The translations under genes were made by a program, and so were the position numbers. Of a DNA stretch of 64,000 nt, positions 45,604 to 56,778 are shown piece by piece. The DNA comes from an uncultured Enterobacterales bacterium (GTDB lineage: Bacteria > Pseudomonadota > Gammaproteobacteria > Enterobacterales > CALYQQ01), in NCBI GenBank assembly GCA_945288535.1, contig CALYQQ010000013.1:29231-93230 (forward strand), given 5' to 3'. A model generated the notes under the pieces. It was given only the letters and a program-made list of their open reading frames with translations, was not told where the DNA came from and did no database searches. Position 1 is the stretch's first letter. Every line of letters starts with the position of its first letter.

Positions 45604-45738
45604 AATTTTAAAAATCTCATTTGCTTTGTCTGCTAAGTATAACGTTATAAAGCCTATCTACCTAATTAAGATAGGCAAGTAAGCCTGTTTTTTATTATAC
45701 TAATGTCGATTAATTATTTAACTAACAAGGGTAGCCTT

Positions 45739-45978
45739 ATGTCGTCAATTCATGGACATCAAGTATTACGTATGATGATTGAACGTGGTGAAGTTTATAC
45801 AAAAGAACGTCTGATTACTGCCATTCAGGAAAAATTTGGTCAGCATGCTCGTTTTCATACCTGTTCAACATCCATGATGACAGCAAAAGAATTAGTTGAT
45901 TTTCTTGAGGCAAAAAAGAAATTTGTTCCTGCTGATAATGGTTTTATAACGACGAAGCATAAAATTTGCAAACAGTAA
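45739..45978 (+). CDS. yecH: YecH-family (DUF2492) putative metal-binding protein
   Basis: MSSIHGHQVLRMMIERGEVYTKERLITAIQEKFGQHARFHTCS; start is internal to track ORF 45703. Confidence 0.88.
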   Translation: MSSIHGHQVLRMMIERGEVYTKERLITAIQEKFGQHARFHTCSTSMMTAKELVDFLEAKKKFVPADNGFITTKHKICKQ

Positions 45979-46128
45979 TAACATTATAAAGAAATAACCT
46001 TTTTATTTGCTGTTATAACTAATTTTGGCTAGAATACGCTACCCTATTGGGAATAGGTATTTAGAATTTGTTGCTGGGTCGCCTGTAACAAATAGTTTAT
46101 TTATATTCTTTATTAAAAGAGAAAAATT

Positions 46129-46413
46129 ATGTTTACACTTAAAGCACAAGTCCGTTCTACGCATGGTAAGAGTGCGAGCCGCCGCCTGCGTCATGAAGAT
46201 AAACTACCTGCGATTGTTTATGGTGGTAATGAAGATGCTGTATCAATTATATTAGATCACAATGTCGTAATGAACACGCAAATCAAAGAAGGCTTTTACA
46301 GTAGTGTTATTACATTAGACATTGATGGTAAAGCAACTCAAGTTAAAGTACGTGCAGTTCAACATCATGCATATAAACCAAAATTACTGCACATTGACTT
46401 TGTTCGTGTATAA
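46129..46413 (+). CDS. rplY: 50S ribosomal protein L25
   Basis: 94 aa; [33 protein letters not shown]. Confidence 0.97.
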   Translation: MFTLKAQVRSTHGKSASRRLRHEDKLPAIVYGGNEDAVSIILDHNVVMNTQIKEGFYSSVITLDIDGKATQVKVRAVQHHAYKPKLLHIDFVRV

Positions 46414-46440
46414 TTATTAATTACCACTCTCAGTCTTATA

Positions 46441-46470
46441 TAATAAGCCGCATGTAATGCGGCTTATTAT
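46441..46470 (+). terminator. terminator between rplY and yejK
   Basis: TAATAAGCCGCAT-gta-ATGCGGCTTATTA. Confidence 0.8.
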
Positions 46471-46497
46471 CATCATAAATAACGTGTTATTGTTACT

Positions 46498-47496
46498 TTA
46501 TTTATCCTGATTACGTTGTAATTGTTCTCGTAAATTAGGTGGGGTCCCTTTAATCGTTAGTGTATCGGTTTGAGCATCCCAAAAAATGCGTTCACCTAAT
46601 AAAGAGGTATCGAAGCCGATAGTGATCCCACCTCCACTGCCTGAAAATTTTGTTAATTGCTTTAACGTACTACGGTCTGCCGGAAATTGTTGCGCCAGAT
46701 CATAACCTTTATCATGCGTAAATTGGTTAAAGTCACGATCCCCTAAAACAGGTAATTCTTTTGATAACGCAGAGAGCTCAATTTCTTCTCCCGACTGTAA
46801 CTGACCATTACAATAGCTATATACTTGTTTTCGACAGGCTTGACGCTCTTGTTTTTCTAGCTGAGCCTCAGTGCAAAAATCATCGACAGCTTGTAATAAG
46901 CCTCGATTTTGCGCCTTAGTGTCAAGTCCCTCCGTTGCAGCTAAAAAATCCATAAAAAAGTCAGATACTTTACGACCAATTCGTCCTTTCAAAAAGGTTA
47001 AATAACGTGTTGATTGAGGATTTATTCGCCACTCAGTAAGATCAATTCTTGCGACAATATCGGCTCGTTCAATATCAAGATAATGCGTTATACTTACATC
47101 TAATTGCTCATTAACCCACATACTGTCGCAACTATTTAATATCGCAATCAATAAATATTCTGTTGCTAAATGTCGATATTGGCTAAATACCACTATCCCA
47201 CCCTCAGCAAACGGATATTTCGCTAGCTCATCACATAATCGTTGGGTTGCTATTTTAGTAAAATTTAAAAAATCAACATTTTTTTGAGAATAATTATTAA
47301 GTGATTCAGCAAAAGGACTATTTGGGTCAAACACACCGAAGGCTTTATTTTTAGCACTGTAAACGCGGTGCAATTCTGATACCATAGCTTCCACAGCCGA
47401 ATCATTGTTGAGTACGCTATCACGTAACACTATCTCTAATTGTTCACCTTCTTTAGCTAATTGATGTAAGACAATTTGTTCAATATTAACGGTCAT
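46498..47496 (-). CDS. yejK: nucleoid-associated protein YejK (NdpA)
   Basis: 332 aa; [48 protein letters not shown] as in E. coli YejK. Confidence 0.96.
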   Translation of the reverse strand: MTVNIEQIVLHQLAKEGEQLEIVLRDSVLNNDSAVEAMVSELHRVYSAKNKAFGVFDPNSPFAESLNNYSQKNVDFLNFTKIATQRLCDELAKYPFAEGGIVVFSQYRHLATEYLLIAILNSCDSMWVNEQLDVSITHYLDIERADIVARIDLTEWRINPQSTRYLTFLKGRIGRKVSDFFMDFLAATEGLDTKAQNRGLLQAVDDFCTEAQLEKQERQACRKQVYSYCNGQLQSGEEIELSALSKELPVLGDRDFNQFTHDKGYDLAQQFPADRSTLKQLTKFSGSGGGITIGFDTSLLGERIFWDAQTDTLTIKGTPPNLREQLQRNQDK

Positions 47497-47678
47497 ATTA
47501 TTCTCCTAACAACAGATAGTGTATTCAAACACCTTCCCGTTAACCATGCAAGTAGCATTATTTATATACTCAGATTGTTACATCAGCATATATTTTGTAA
47601 TTAACCACTATTTATTACAGCAAAATAATGTTGAATAAGGTAAGATATCTTAATAATCAGACGACAGAAGTTAAAGTT

Positions 47679-47906
47679 ATGCCACAATTATCACGTTACA
47701 CTGATCAACAAATCGAAGAAGTATTAACAGAATTAGCAAAAGTGCTAGAAACACATCAAGCACCAATTGATTTATCGCTTATGGTATTAGGTAATATGGT
47801 TACCAATCTGATTAATAGTAACATTACGCCAAGCCAACGATATAAATTGGCAAAATCTTTTTCTGATGCACTATTTGCATCGATTAAAGAAGAACAAGCA
47901 CACTAA
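47679..47906 (+). CDS. yejL: YejL family (DUF1414) protein
   Basis: [46 protein letters not shown]. Confidence 0.93.
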   Translation: MPQLSRYTDQQIEEVLTELAKVLETHQAPIDLSLMVLGNMVTNLINSNITPSQRYKLAKSFSDALFASIKEEQAH

Positions 47907-47936
47907 TTCGTAACAATAATATTGAATAACGGTATG

Positions 47937-49688
47937 GTTAATGTACCCCAAAGTTACCAGGAAAAAGTTTCCCAGATGATTAGCTGGGGACATTGGTTTA
48001 CTTTATTTAATATTTTGCTTACGTTGCCTGTAGGTTCTTATTATTTGTTTGTTTCAGATTGGCCGAGAACATTAGCTGGGCGATTTTATGCCATGCTAAG
48101 TGTTCTCGGTCACTTTAGTTTTTTAGCATTTTCTATTTATTTACTTTTACTTTTTCCTCTCTCATTTATTGTTAATTCTCAGCGATTATTAAGGCTATTA
48201 GCTGCGATTATTTCAACAACATGTATCACAATTTTATTGATCGACTCCCAAATTTTTGAACAATTTAGATTACATCTTAATTTCATGGTTTGGGAATTGA
48301 TCACCAACCCGGAAAATGCTGAATTATCAAGGAGATGGCAGCTTTTATTTATTGGTGTTCCACTCATATTTTTAGCAGAAATGTTGCTAGCAAGCTGGAG
48401 TTGGCAAAAACGACGTAGTTTAACTAAACGATCACATTATGCCTGGCCTTTCGTTATTGTATTTATATTTAGCTTCTTTACTGCCCATTTTATACATATT
48501 TGGGCTGATGCGAATTTTTATCGGCCAATTACCATGCAACGTTCAAATTTACCGTTATCTTATCCAATGACGGCAAGAAGCTTTTTAGAAAAACATGGTT
48601 TATTTGATCGCCAAGCCTATCAAAATCGACGTAAACAGCAAGGAAATCCAGATGCTGTTGCGATTGACTATCCTTTAAAACGTATCGATTTTTCTGATCA
48701 TGGTAGTGGTTATAATTTATTAATGATTGTTATTGATAGTGTATATACCCCAACTATTACAGAAGATATGCCGAATGTAGCTAAATTTGCGCGTAATAAT
48801 TTACGTTTTACTCAACATATCAGTAGTGGCAATGACACAAGCAGCAGCCTTGTGGGTTTATTTTATGGAATATCGCCTACTTATTTAGATGGTATTCTAG
48901 CTGATAAAATGCCTGCAGTACTAACAGACTCAATTAAACAACAGGGATATCAATTTTCCATGTTTTCTACTGATGGCTTTGCTGCACCGCTTTATCGTCA
49001 AGCGATGTTACCAGATGCATCGCTTGATCATAATAAGGTGAGTAATAAAGAGATGATCCAGCATTGGCTTATCTGGCAAAATAGGCGGGATAAAGAGACA
49101 CCATGGTTTAACTATATTAGTTTTGCTAATAGCACTAAACCTGATACACAGTCTAATAACCGTCGTATTAAAGATTATCAACAATCAATTGCTGATATTG
49201 ACGAACAAATAAAAGTTATTATTAATAAATTACAACAACAAAATAGTTTAGCAAATACAATCGTTATCATTACAGCCAACTATGGACGAACCTTTTATGG
49301 TAATCAGCAGGCAAACTTTAGCCGCGCACAATTAACTGTGCCATTATTTATTCATTGGCCTGGAAAGAAAAGTCATACTTACGACAGGCTGACCAGTCAT
49401 AACGATATCGTAACGACATTAATGCAAGATTTGCTTCATGTTAAAAACAGTGCGACTGATTACAGTCAAGGCGTAAATTTATTTAACGAAAATCGTCGTT
49501 ATAATTGGGTATTATCAGGCCAGTCTGGTAAACTTGCTATTACTACCCCCACGGAAACAATTGTTCTAAAAGGTAATGGTAATTATAGCGTTTACGATAC
49601 ACAGTATCAGTTAAAGAAACAAGAAAAAATCAGTTTAGAATTGTTATTACAGGTGTTAACTGAAATGAAACGTTTTATTGCTGACTAA
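47937..49688 (+). CDS. yejM: PbgA/YejM LPS-homeostasis inner-membrane protein
   Basis: SWGHWFTLFNILLTLPVGSYYLF, IWADANFYRPITMQRSNLPLSYPMTARSFLEKHGL; start at 47922 or 47937. Confidence 0.95.
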   Translation, partial: VNVPQSYQEKVSQMISWGHWFTLFNILLTLPVGSYYLFVSDWPRTLAGRFYAMLSVLGHFSFLAFSIYLLLLFPLSFIVNSQRLLRLLAAIISTTCITILLIDSQIFEQFRLHLNFMVWELITNPENAELSRRWQLLFIGVPLIFLAEMLLASWSWQKRRSLTKRSHYAWPFVIVFIFSFFTAHFIHIWADANFYRPITMQRSNLPLSYPMTARSFLEKHGLFDRQAYQNRRKQQGNPDAVAIDYPLKRIDFSDHGSGYNLLMIVIDSVYTPTITEDMPNVAKFARNNLRFTQHISSGNDTSSSLVGLFYGISPTYLDGILADKMPAVLTDSIKQQGYQFSMFSTDGFAAPLYRQAMLPDASLDHNKVSNKEMIQHWLIWQNRRDKETPWFNYISFANSTKPDTQSNNRRIKDYQQSIADIDEQIKVIINKLQQQNSLANTIVIITANYGRTFYGNQQANFSRAQLTVPLFIHWPGKKSHTYDRLTSHNDIVTTLMQDLLHVKNSATDYSQGVNLFNENRRYNWVLSGQSGKLAITTPTETIVLKGNGNYSVYDTQYQLKKQEKISLELLLQVLTEMKRFIAD

Positions 49689-51530
49689 GTTGCAATGTTA
49701 ATAGTTTATTGCCTACAAAAATAACATAATTGCATTATTTCGAGTTAATAATGCCTATTAAAAATAATTGAACCATGTGTTATGTGCATTCTAACAATTT
49801 CTCGTATTATTTGCTATGCTACTACTAAATTAATTTACTATTAAAAAATAATCATTTATTTACGCACATAATTAAGCTAGGCTACTTAAATTTTCTTTAT
49901 CTACTCGCATCTTTTTATCAAACACTTTTGTTTCTTCTTTATTAATTCAAGACTTCGACCCGTTTTTGTATTAAACTCGCGCAGTAAACAAGTAACTAAA
50001 ATACTCTTTGCTAATTTTTTAAAGCCTACAAACCAAGCAAATGCATTTTGCTAATAATAAATTGAAAGGGATAAACACGGATCATTAAAATGGAAAAATA
50101 ATTTAATCATTTTTTATTACTTGTTGTTTTAGTCCATTATACACACATAGGCTTCAGCCCTGCCTTTTCATAAAGGGATCCTATTATGAATAAACTATTA
50201 AGTGTATATTTCTGAAAAACACCTTTTACTTTATAGTTAACCAAAAAAGTACATATGCTTCATATATCCTTTTAAGAGAAAACATCCATATAATCATTAA
50301 ATTCAGAATTTGTATGAATATTTCGTATAGGTATTTAGTATTAAGCTTCTTATATAACTTATTCCTAAGAAATATTATTATTCATTAAAATACGTAGTTT
50401 TCTATTATTAATACTTCTCTATTTACTTATTTTTGTATTACTTCTTATGCATAATCAGGCGGTACTCTTAATGAATCAATTATATAGCACAATAGAAGTA
50501 AAAATTATATAAACTATGAGTAGCAATAAACTTCATAGTATGAATAGTCTGCCTCCTTTTTCCTTAACATTATCTATAAAAGAAGAATATTTAACTATTT
50601 TTACATTATTCAAAATAATAGAAATACGATTTGCTGGCTGTTAACTATAAAATTGGCATCGATATAATTGAATGATATTTATACAGTTTAACTATTATCT
50701 AATCTATTTTGATATGATTAAAAATTTTATATGCACATTAATTTCAATTAAATTTTTATATAATTATCAAATAGTTATTTTAATGGGATAATGTTTTTTA
50801 TTTACTGTATCTTGATTATTAATTAAGATGTTCATGTTATATTTTCAAAAAATTGATATACTATAAATTTGTGTTAAATAAATTTATTATTTGTGATTAT
50901 TCATTAATAAGCTAATTAATGACTATGTGATTATTATTTCATAATAAAACAATTATTTTATTGATATAAATATTTCTTTATAGTTTTACAATAAAAATAT
51001 TTCTAGAAAGTCGTTTAAGATTAAATTAAAAATTATAATAATATTGCATTGTGCTATTTTGTCCATGATACTAACTATATATACTATCTGATATCATTGA
51101 TAGAGATCATTTCGTCTTATAAAGAATAAAATGCTTTCTATACTGTAGAGCTGAAGGATTATTTTAACGAATAATGAATTTATATTACTTGATATAGTAT
51201 TTTTTAATTGCTATTTAGTACAAGTAGAATGAACTTTTTGACTATATACAGTATTCACCACATGCACATTAACTATTTTTGATAAATTTTAAAACTACTT
51301 TAACACTATTAAATTTCAATCTAGAAATTTAACTATTATTTTAAAATATTATTTAATAAAAAAGTTATTTGACTTTATTTAACCAAATAAAAAACGTTGT
51401 TTTTTATATAATTAAGTATTATTTGTATTAATTTTATTTTATTATTTATTCTAGCTTAATTGAATGCCGATATAGAATCTTACTAATTTATTTTTTCTCA
51501 TAACATTAAAAATACATAGCTCTACGAGTA

Positions 51531-52547
51531 TCATTTAATAGGCTGTAATTTAATATTTAATATTTGTTCAACTGAATAAACATCAAATATTGTAAATACA
51601 CGTTCTGGAATGCGATCTAATTGGTTAATGTTTTTCATCATCGACACATATTGATGATAGTAATATTTAGCATAATCATAATTTTTTATATGCCAATAAG
51701 TATCAGCAAGATTTAATGTTGCGATGGCTTGATAAGTATCATCAATATTTATTGATGATAAGATCTGAATAGCTTCTCCTGTCGCACCTGCTTGTGAATA
51801 GTAATACCCCAACTTACTATATTTTTCTATATTTTCTGGTGAAATTGCCGCTAAATTAACAACCGTTTTTGCTGCAATATTACGAATTTGTTGATAATCA
51901 TGCATTTTGTATAATGATTCAACTTGTTCAATAATCCCCATCACATCAGTGTAATCTATTTTTTCTTCTTGATAAGGAGTATAGGTAGCGCTTTTATCAT
52001 AATTAACACTATGCCGTAGAGAAAGTAATCTAGTATAATTCCATTCATTGCTTTTAGCATCATGTTGATTGATTCTAATTACACCACTATACAGTGGATG
52101 CCACTCAAAATCACATTCTGTAGCGATGCCAGTGTAAATTACCTTTCCTGTTTCGGTGGAAATAAAATTACACCGGAAAATCTGATTGAAATTAGGTAAA
52201 TTATGAGGTCCATTTATATAATCTAATGTATATACCATCATAAATTTTCGATCTGGTGAGAGACCATTACCTTCAGGATCAAAACCGAGAGTTGTATCAT
52301 AATAATTATTATCGCCTTTTTTCTCTAAAATGATCTTCTTTTCATTATAATCATCAGATATCCAATAAAGCGTATCCACGTGATCACCATTTACTTTTTC
52401 TCTTGTAAATTCAAATGTATTACCATAAATTGAATAAACTATTGTAGATGGGATTGCTTCTGATTTAGTTGCGACCAAATCCATTGCTATTGTAAAACAA
52501 GGGGATAATAACGGTATATAGACTATTAATTTTAATAGTTTTCTCAT
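51531..52547 (-). CDS. hypothetical secreted protein with TPR-like C-terminal half
   Basis: 338 aa; signal peptide MRKLLKLIVYIPLLSPCFTIAM; helical repeats (EKYSKLGYYYSQAGATGEAIQIL, LADTYWHIKNYDYAKYYYHQY). Confidence 0.7.
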   Translation of the reverse strand: MRKLLKLIVYIPLLSPCFTIAMDLVATKSEAIPSTIVYSIYGNTFEFTREKVNGDHVDTLYWISDDYNEKKIILEKKGDNNYYDTTLGFDPEGNGLSPDRKFMMVYTLDYINGPHNLPNFNQIFRCNFISTETGKVIYTGIATECDFEWHPLYSGVIRINQHDAKSNEWNYTRLLSLRHSVNYDKSATYTPYQEEKIDYTDVMGIIEQVESLYKMHDYQQIRNIAAKTVVNLAAISPENIEKYSKLGYYYSQAGATGEAIQILSSINIDDTYQAIATLNLADTYWHIKNYDYAKYYYHQYVSMMKNINQLDRIPERVFTIFDVYSVEQILNIKLQPIK

Positions 52548-53336
52548 CTAATTAGTCCCTTTTTGTCTCAACGTTAGCAATTGAGAATAATACAATATAT
52601 AAAATTTAATTTTATTTAACACAGATTTCCCTTTGCTAAAGAAAACGAGGCCCACAAATGTGGGTAATCTACTATTTTATCTAGTTTAAATAATAATTTT
52701 ATTAATAAACTATTTTATACGCAATAAAAAATCACCTTAATTAGGTTATTTCTTAATTGTATTACATTACATTGTCACTATTTATATTTAGGATAAGAAT
52801 TTTTATACTATAACATTAAGAGAAGTAAAGATACGATTACAAATAAAATAATTAGTTAGTTATTAAGTAATTTTAAACTTAGGTGATTATTTATTTTAAT
52901 AATATGTTTATAAAAATCCACCTAATACAGCTAAAAATAAGATCTATAATATAATTTAACGCAATTAAATGTTAGCTTAATAGAATTAATTAAGTAATAT
53001 GATTAAGATTAATCATATTAATCAACTTGTTCGCTACGACCTATTATAGTTTCTACTCAAAAATAGCATAAATACTAGTAATATTCTATTTGATAGAATA
53101 TTTTCTTTTTCATAATGAAAAAATTAATCATTTTTATACAAAAAATAGCGTTAATAGTATTATTATGCTAAGTTTTTTAAATTCGATCTCCCCCACCATG
53201 TATATACCTGATACCAAAATAATCTAACAATTGGTGATAAAAAATTCTACTTTAATATTAGTAAAACAGGAGTGAATTGACCTTTATTGATGACTTTTTT
53301 AAGCTATTTGTCAATTACTGCCCCTTATTTACATTA

Positions 53337-54377
53337 CTACATCCATTTTTTAGACTTAAGCCAAATAATTGAAGCAATACAAATACCAATAAGCAATACC
53401 AAAAGAGCACTGAATGCCCATTTAGCATCACTATAAGGAATACCTGCCAAATTGACACCTAATAAACTAGTTAAAAATGTAATTGGCGTAAAAATTATAG
53501 TAAACAGCGACATAAGATAAATACGTTTATTGATCGACTCAGCAAGAAAACTATTAATTTGCTCCATGATAGAAGCTAACCTTAATAAACAACTATCAAT
53601 ATCTGAAATATAATGATTTTGCTGGCTGGATATATCATGTAATCGTTGTCTATCATTATCATCAATCCATGAGATCCTTTCCGTTGAAATTTTGACAAAA
53701 ATATCGCGTTGGGGAGACAACAACCGTCTTAATACAATTAACTGCTTTCTAATCTTACCTATATCCTTATAGGATAATCGTCGCTGATTCAAAACGAGTG
53801 CTTCTAATTTAATAATTTTGTTATGAACATTATCAAATGATAAAGTAACTTGTTCACTAATTAATTCAGAAATTTGAATTAGCCAGTCAGCAACGTCAAC
53901 GGGACCAATCCCATCATTTAAGTTATCTTTCAACTTAGTGATAGCATCAATCTGCTGATGTCTTGTCGATATAATTAAATTATCCGTAATATAAAAACGA
54001 AAAGTTACAATAGGATCAGGTAGCTCATTTTTTGTAAAATTAACCCCTTTTAAAACAACTAGGATCCCTTTATCAAAACGAATTTCTTTTGATATTTGAT
54101 TTGGTTTTATTAGTTCTTTTTTAGCCAGCACTGGCAATATATCTATTTTATTAATCCAATCAATTGTTTCTTTTTTTTTAAAATCTAGATGAAGCCAGCA
54201 TGGTCTTTTTATTGTTGCTTCATCATCTTCATTAATTGCTATCGCACTTCCCTTTCCATCCAATTGACAACTATAAATAGGTGCTGAAGGTAAAAGTAAG
54301 GCATTTTTTATAGGCAACACATTATTATTTATAGCCGACATAGTAGGTAGATTATTTTCGTTACTAAACTTATTCAT
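53337..54377 (-). CDS. zntB: CorA-family metal transporter, ZntB-like
   Basis: 346 aa; C-terminal TM pair with GVNLAGIPYSD (GxN motif). Confidence 0.88.
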   Translation of the reverse strand: MNKFSNENNLPTMSAINNNVLPIKNALLLPSAPIYSCQLDGKGSAIAINEDDEATIKRPCWLHLDFKKKETIDWINKIDILPVLAKKELIKPNQISKEIRFDKGILVVLKGVNFTKNELPDPIVTFRFYITDNLIISTRHQQIDAITKLKDNLNDGIGPVDVADWLIQISELISEQVTLSFDNVHNKIIKLEALVLNQRRLSYKDIGKIRKQLIVLRRLLSPQRDIFVKISTERISWIDDNDRQRLHDISSQQNHYISDIDSCLLRLASIMEQINSFLAESINKRIYLMSLFTIIFTPITFLTSLLGVNLAGIPYSDAKWAFSALLVLLIGICIASIIWLKSKKWM

Positions 54378-55427
54378 ATCCTTTATATACCTTACACAAC
54401 ATAAAATAAGTACATTCTAATAATATAGAACGATAACTTTTTTAATAAAGTTAATTAATCTATAGTATACATAATTATTTTTCATTTTATAAACAATTTT
54501 GAAACAAAAAATATCTTAACTAAATATTTTTAAAGTAAATAATTATAGTTATTTTAATAAAAATTATATAAAATTAATTTAGTTAAGATAACTAATTATG
54601 TTTAATAAACAGGTAAAATAAATATACAACACTATTTTGTTATACAAAAAATTATATTAAAAAAAATTATTTTTTAAATTTAAGACTTTTTTGTTTTTAT
54701 GATAAATTGTTGTTAAATGTTATTTTTCTACTTTTATATAATTTGTTTATTATATAATAACTCTTATTTATTATTATTTCTACTTAATAAATATTTCTTA
54801 ATTCTTAAATAAAAGATACAAACCACATAATAATATAACTTATAGTCATTCTTTTTATATATTTTACTTTATAGTAAAGCACATCAAATTAACGATTTTT
54901 ATATCTAAAATTAGCCAATTAATAGTGTATTACACTAATATTAATTATTATTAGTTTTCACTTTATTTATCATAAAAGTAAGCTTATTTATTTTATACGT
55001 AGTCCCGAATCACTAGTACCCTCTATAATTATTTAACAATTTTTTAATTTGTGTTATCACGATTAAATGGTTAATAGAACTATAGCGAATTTTTAATTAA
55101 CACAATATGTCATCATATCCTGTGTTAACGATGACGATTTTTATCTTTAAACTGATTTTGATTTTTATCAATAAAAATTTAACTTAGTATAGTTATTAAA
55201 AAGTTAAACTTTTCTCTTAAGGGTCTTCTCTAATAGCCATTTAATTTTACTTATTGTCCTCATAAACAACATTACCTTCACTTTTAGTTAATACTGTGGC
55301 ATTAATCATTCAATATAAACCCTATTTCATGCTTTATAAGCATGCAATTATTGCGCGGTGATAAACCATCCTATAGAAAAACACTATAAAAATTTGCCTG
55401 TTAATAACAAATACTATTAAGTTAAGT

Positions 55428-55521
55428 ACACTCATCCCCGCATACGTGGGAGAAATATCTCATCCTGTTGTTTAAATATTTTTTATATTGTTCCGTTTAC
55501 CCCTGCGTACGCGGGGAATAC
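55428..55521. CRISPR. degenerate type I-E-like repeat pair (CRISPR relic)
   Basis: 55493-55521 CCGTTTACCCCTGCGTACGCGGGGAATAC and 55428-55456 ACACTCATCCCCGCATACGTGGGAGAAAT resemble the I-E 29-nt repeat; 36-nt gap; no cas genes in window. Confidence 0.4.
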
Positions 55522-55961
55522 AGCAGTAATAGTAAACCTATCATGAATATAGACAATTTATTAATAACCATATAATTTCTAATGATATTTACCCTAATTA
55601 AGATTTTTTTTAATCTGTGCATTTTATTCTAAACTAGAATTTTAGATATTAAGAAATAAAATTAAATATTATTAAAATAGTAATAAGATGAAGAATGAAA
55701 ATAATTTCATTTTATCTTATTAATTTTTTATTTTAATAATTAAATAGTTTATATTTTATTTCTTGATTGATTTTATAATCGCGCTTTTTGACAAATTTTA
55801 TTCATTCAATTATTTAATTTTATATAATGCATTTAAACTTATTACTAATATTTCATCTAAAGTTCATTTTTATAAAAATTGTTAATAAGCATACCCTTGA
55901 TTAACTATTTTTACTGTTTTTACTCTTTATTTATTAATAGTGAATAATGGATTACTTTTGA

Positions 55962-56414
55962 ATGGATACAACAGAAGAACTCTACGGATATTTTTATGCT
56001 GGGATGCCTAACCTTTCTGCAGGTGAATTGTTTTTTTGGATCACTGTTGATGAAACAATGAAACAGTTAGGAGTCGATGATATTGGAGCGGTTGTTGGTA
56101 TCTTATGTGGACAACCTAATCTTTCAACAAGACAGAAGCCAAAAGGCTCTATTAAAGGTACATCTGTAGCATCTGTTTACGCCAGAAAACTTTTGCCTAA
56201 TGTTATGCTTCCATTCAATATGCGCTTACCGACAATAATTGGCACAAACCCCAAAACGATGAAAATTATTACGACTCGTAATTTGCGAACATTTGTTGGG
56301 CGCACTATTCCTATTTTAGGATGGGTTATATTATTAAGTGATGTGACTCTTATTATTTATAATACTGTAGTGCATTACAACAAAATTGTTCGAGATTCAG
56401 ATAAATTATGGTGA
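55962..56414 (+). CDS. small putative membrane protein of a conserved enterobacterial family, paired with DUF1493
   Basis: 150 aa; MDTTEELYGYFYAGMPNLSAGELFFWITVDETMKQLG; C-terminal TM segment IPILGWVILLSDVTLIIYNTV. Confidence 0.75.
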   Translation: MDTTEELYGYFYAGMPNLSAGELFFWITVDETMKQLGVDDIGAVVGILCGQPNLSTRQKPKGSIKGTSVASVYARKLLPNVMLPFNMRLPTIIGTNPKTMKIITTRNLRTFVGRTIPILGWVILLSDVTLIIYNTVVHYNKIVRDSDKLW

Positions 56415-56418
56415 GTAT

Positions 56419-56757
56419 ATGAGCATTGAACAAGATGTCATTGACCTAGTCGATAAATATAATGGAATTTCCATTTTAACATTTAAACGATATAAAATCA
56501 CATTAGATACTGATTTGAATAAAGATTTTAAAATGGCACCTGAAGATGCCAGTGAATTGATAGAACAATATTTTGATAATTTTTCAGTAGCACCAGAAAA
56601 TTTTAACTTAATGACTTATTTTCCTATTGTTGGTAGTTTTCTAACTCCATCATTTTTGTTACCAAAAAAATTAAGACCCACAGGCACACAAGCAAAACCA
56701 TTAACAGTCCGAATGCTGGTTGAATCTGCCAAAGCGGGTCGATGGTTATATGATTAA
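56419..56757 (+). CDS. DUF1493-family protein
   Basis: MSIEQDVIDLVDKYNGISILTFKRYKITLDTDLNKDFKMAPEDASELIEQYF; ATG at 56419 immediately after the upstream stop. Confidence 0.75.
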   Translation: MSIEQDVIDLVDKYNGISILTFKRYKITLDTDLNKDFKMAPEDASELIEQYFDNFSVAPENFNLMTYFPIVGSFLTPSFLLPKKLRPTGTQAKPLTVRMLVESAKAGRWLYD

Positions 56758-56778
56758 ATCCCCGCATAGCGGGGGACA

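Noticed and set aside
45652-45676. GCCTATCT...AGATAGGC hairpin between rsuA and yecH
   Set aside because: Between divergent genes, short stem; no evidence for a specific regulatory role.
46025-46255. 76-aa ORF overlapping rplY start
   Set aside because: Out-of-frame overlap with rplY, whose start and RBS are clear.
50160-50215. Short ORF MNKLLSVYF* in the AT-rich gap
   Set aside because: Too short and without context to support a coding call.
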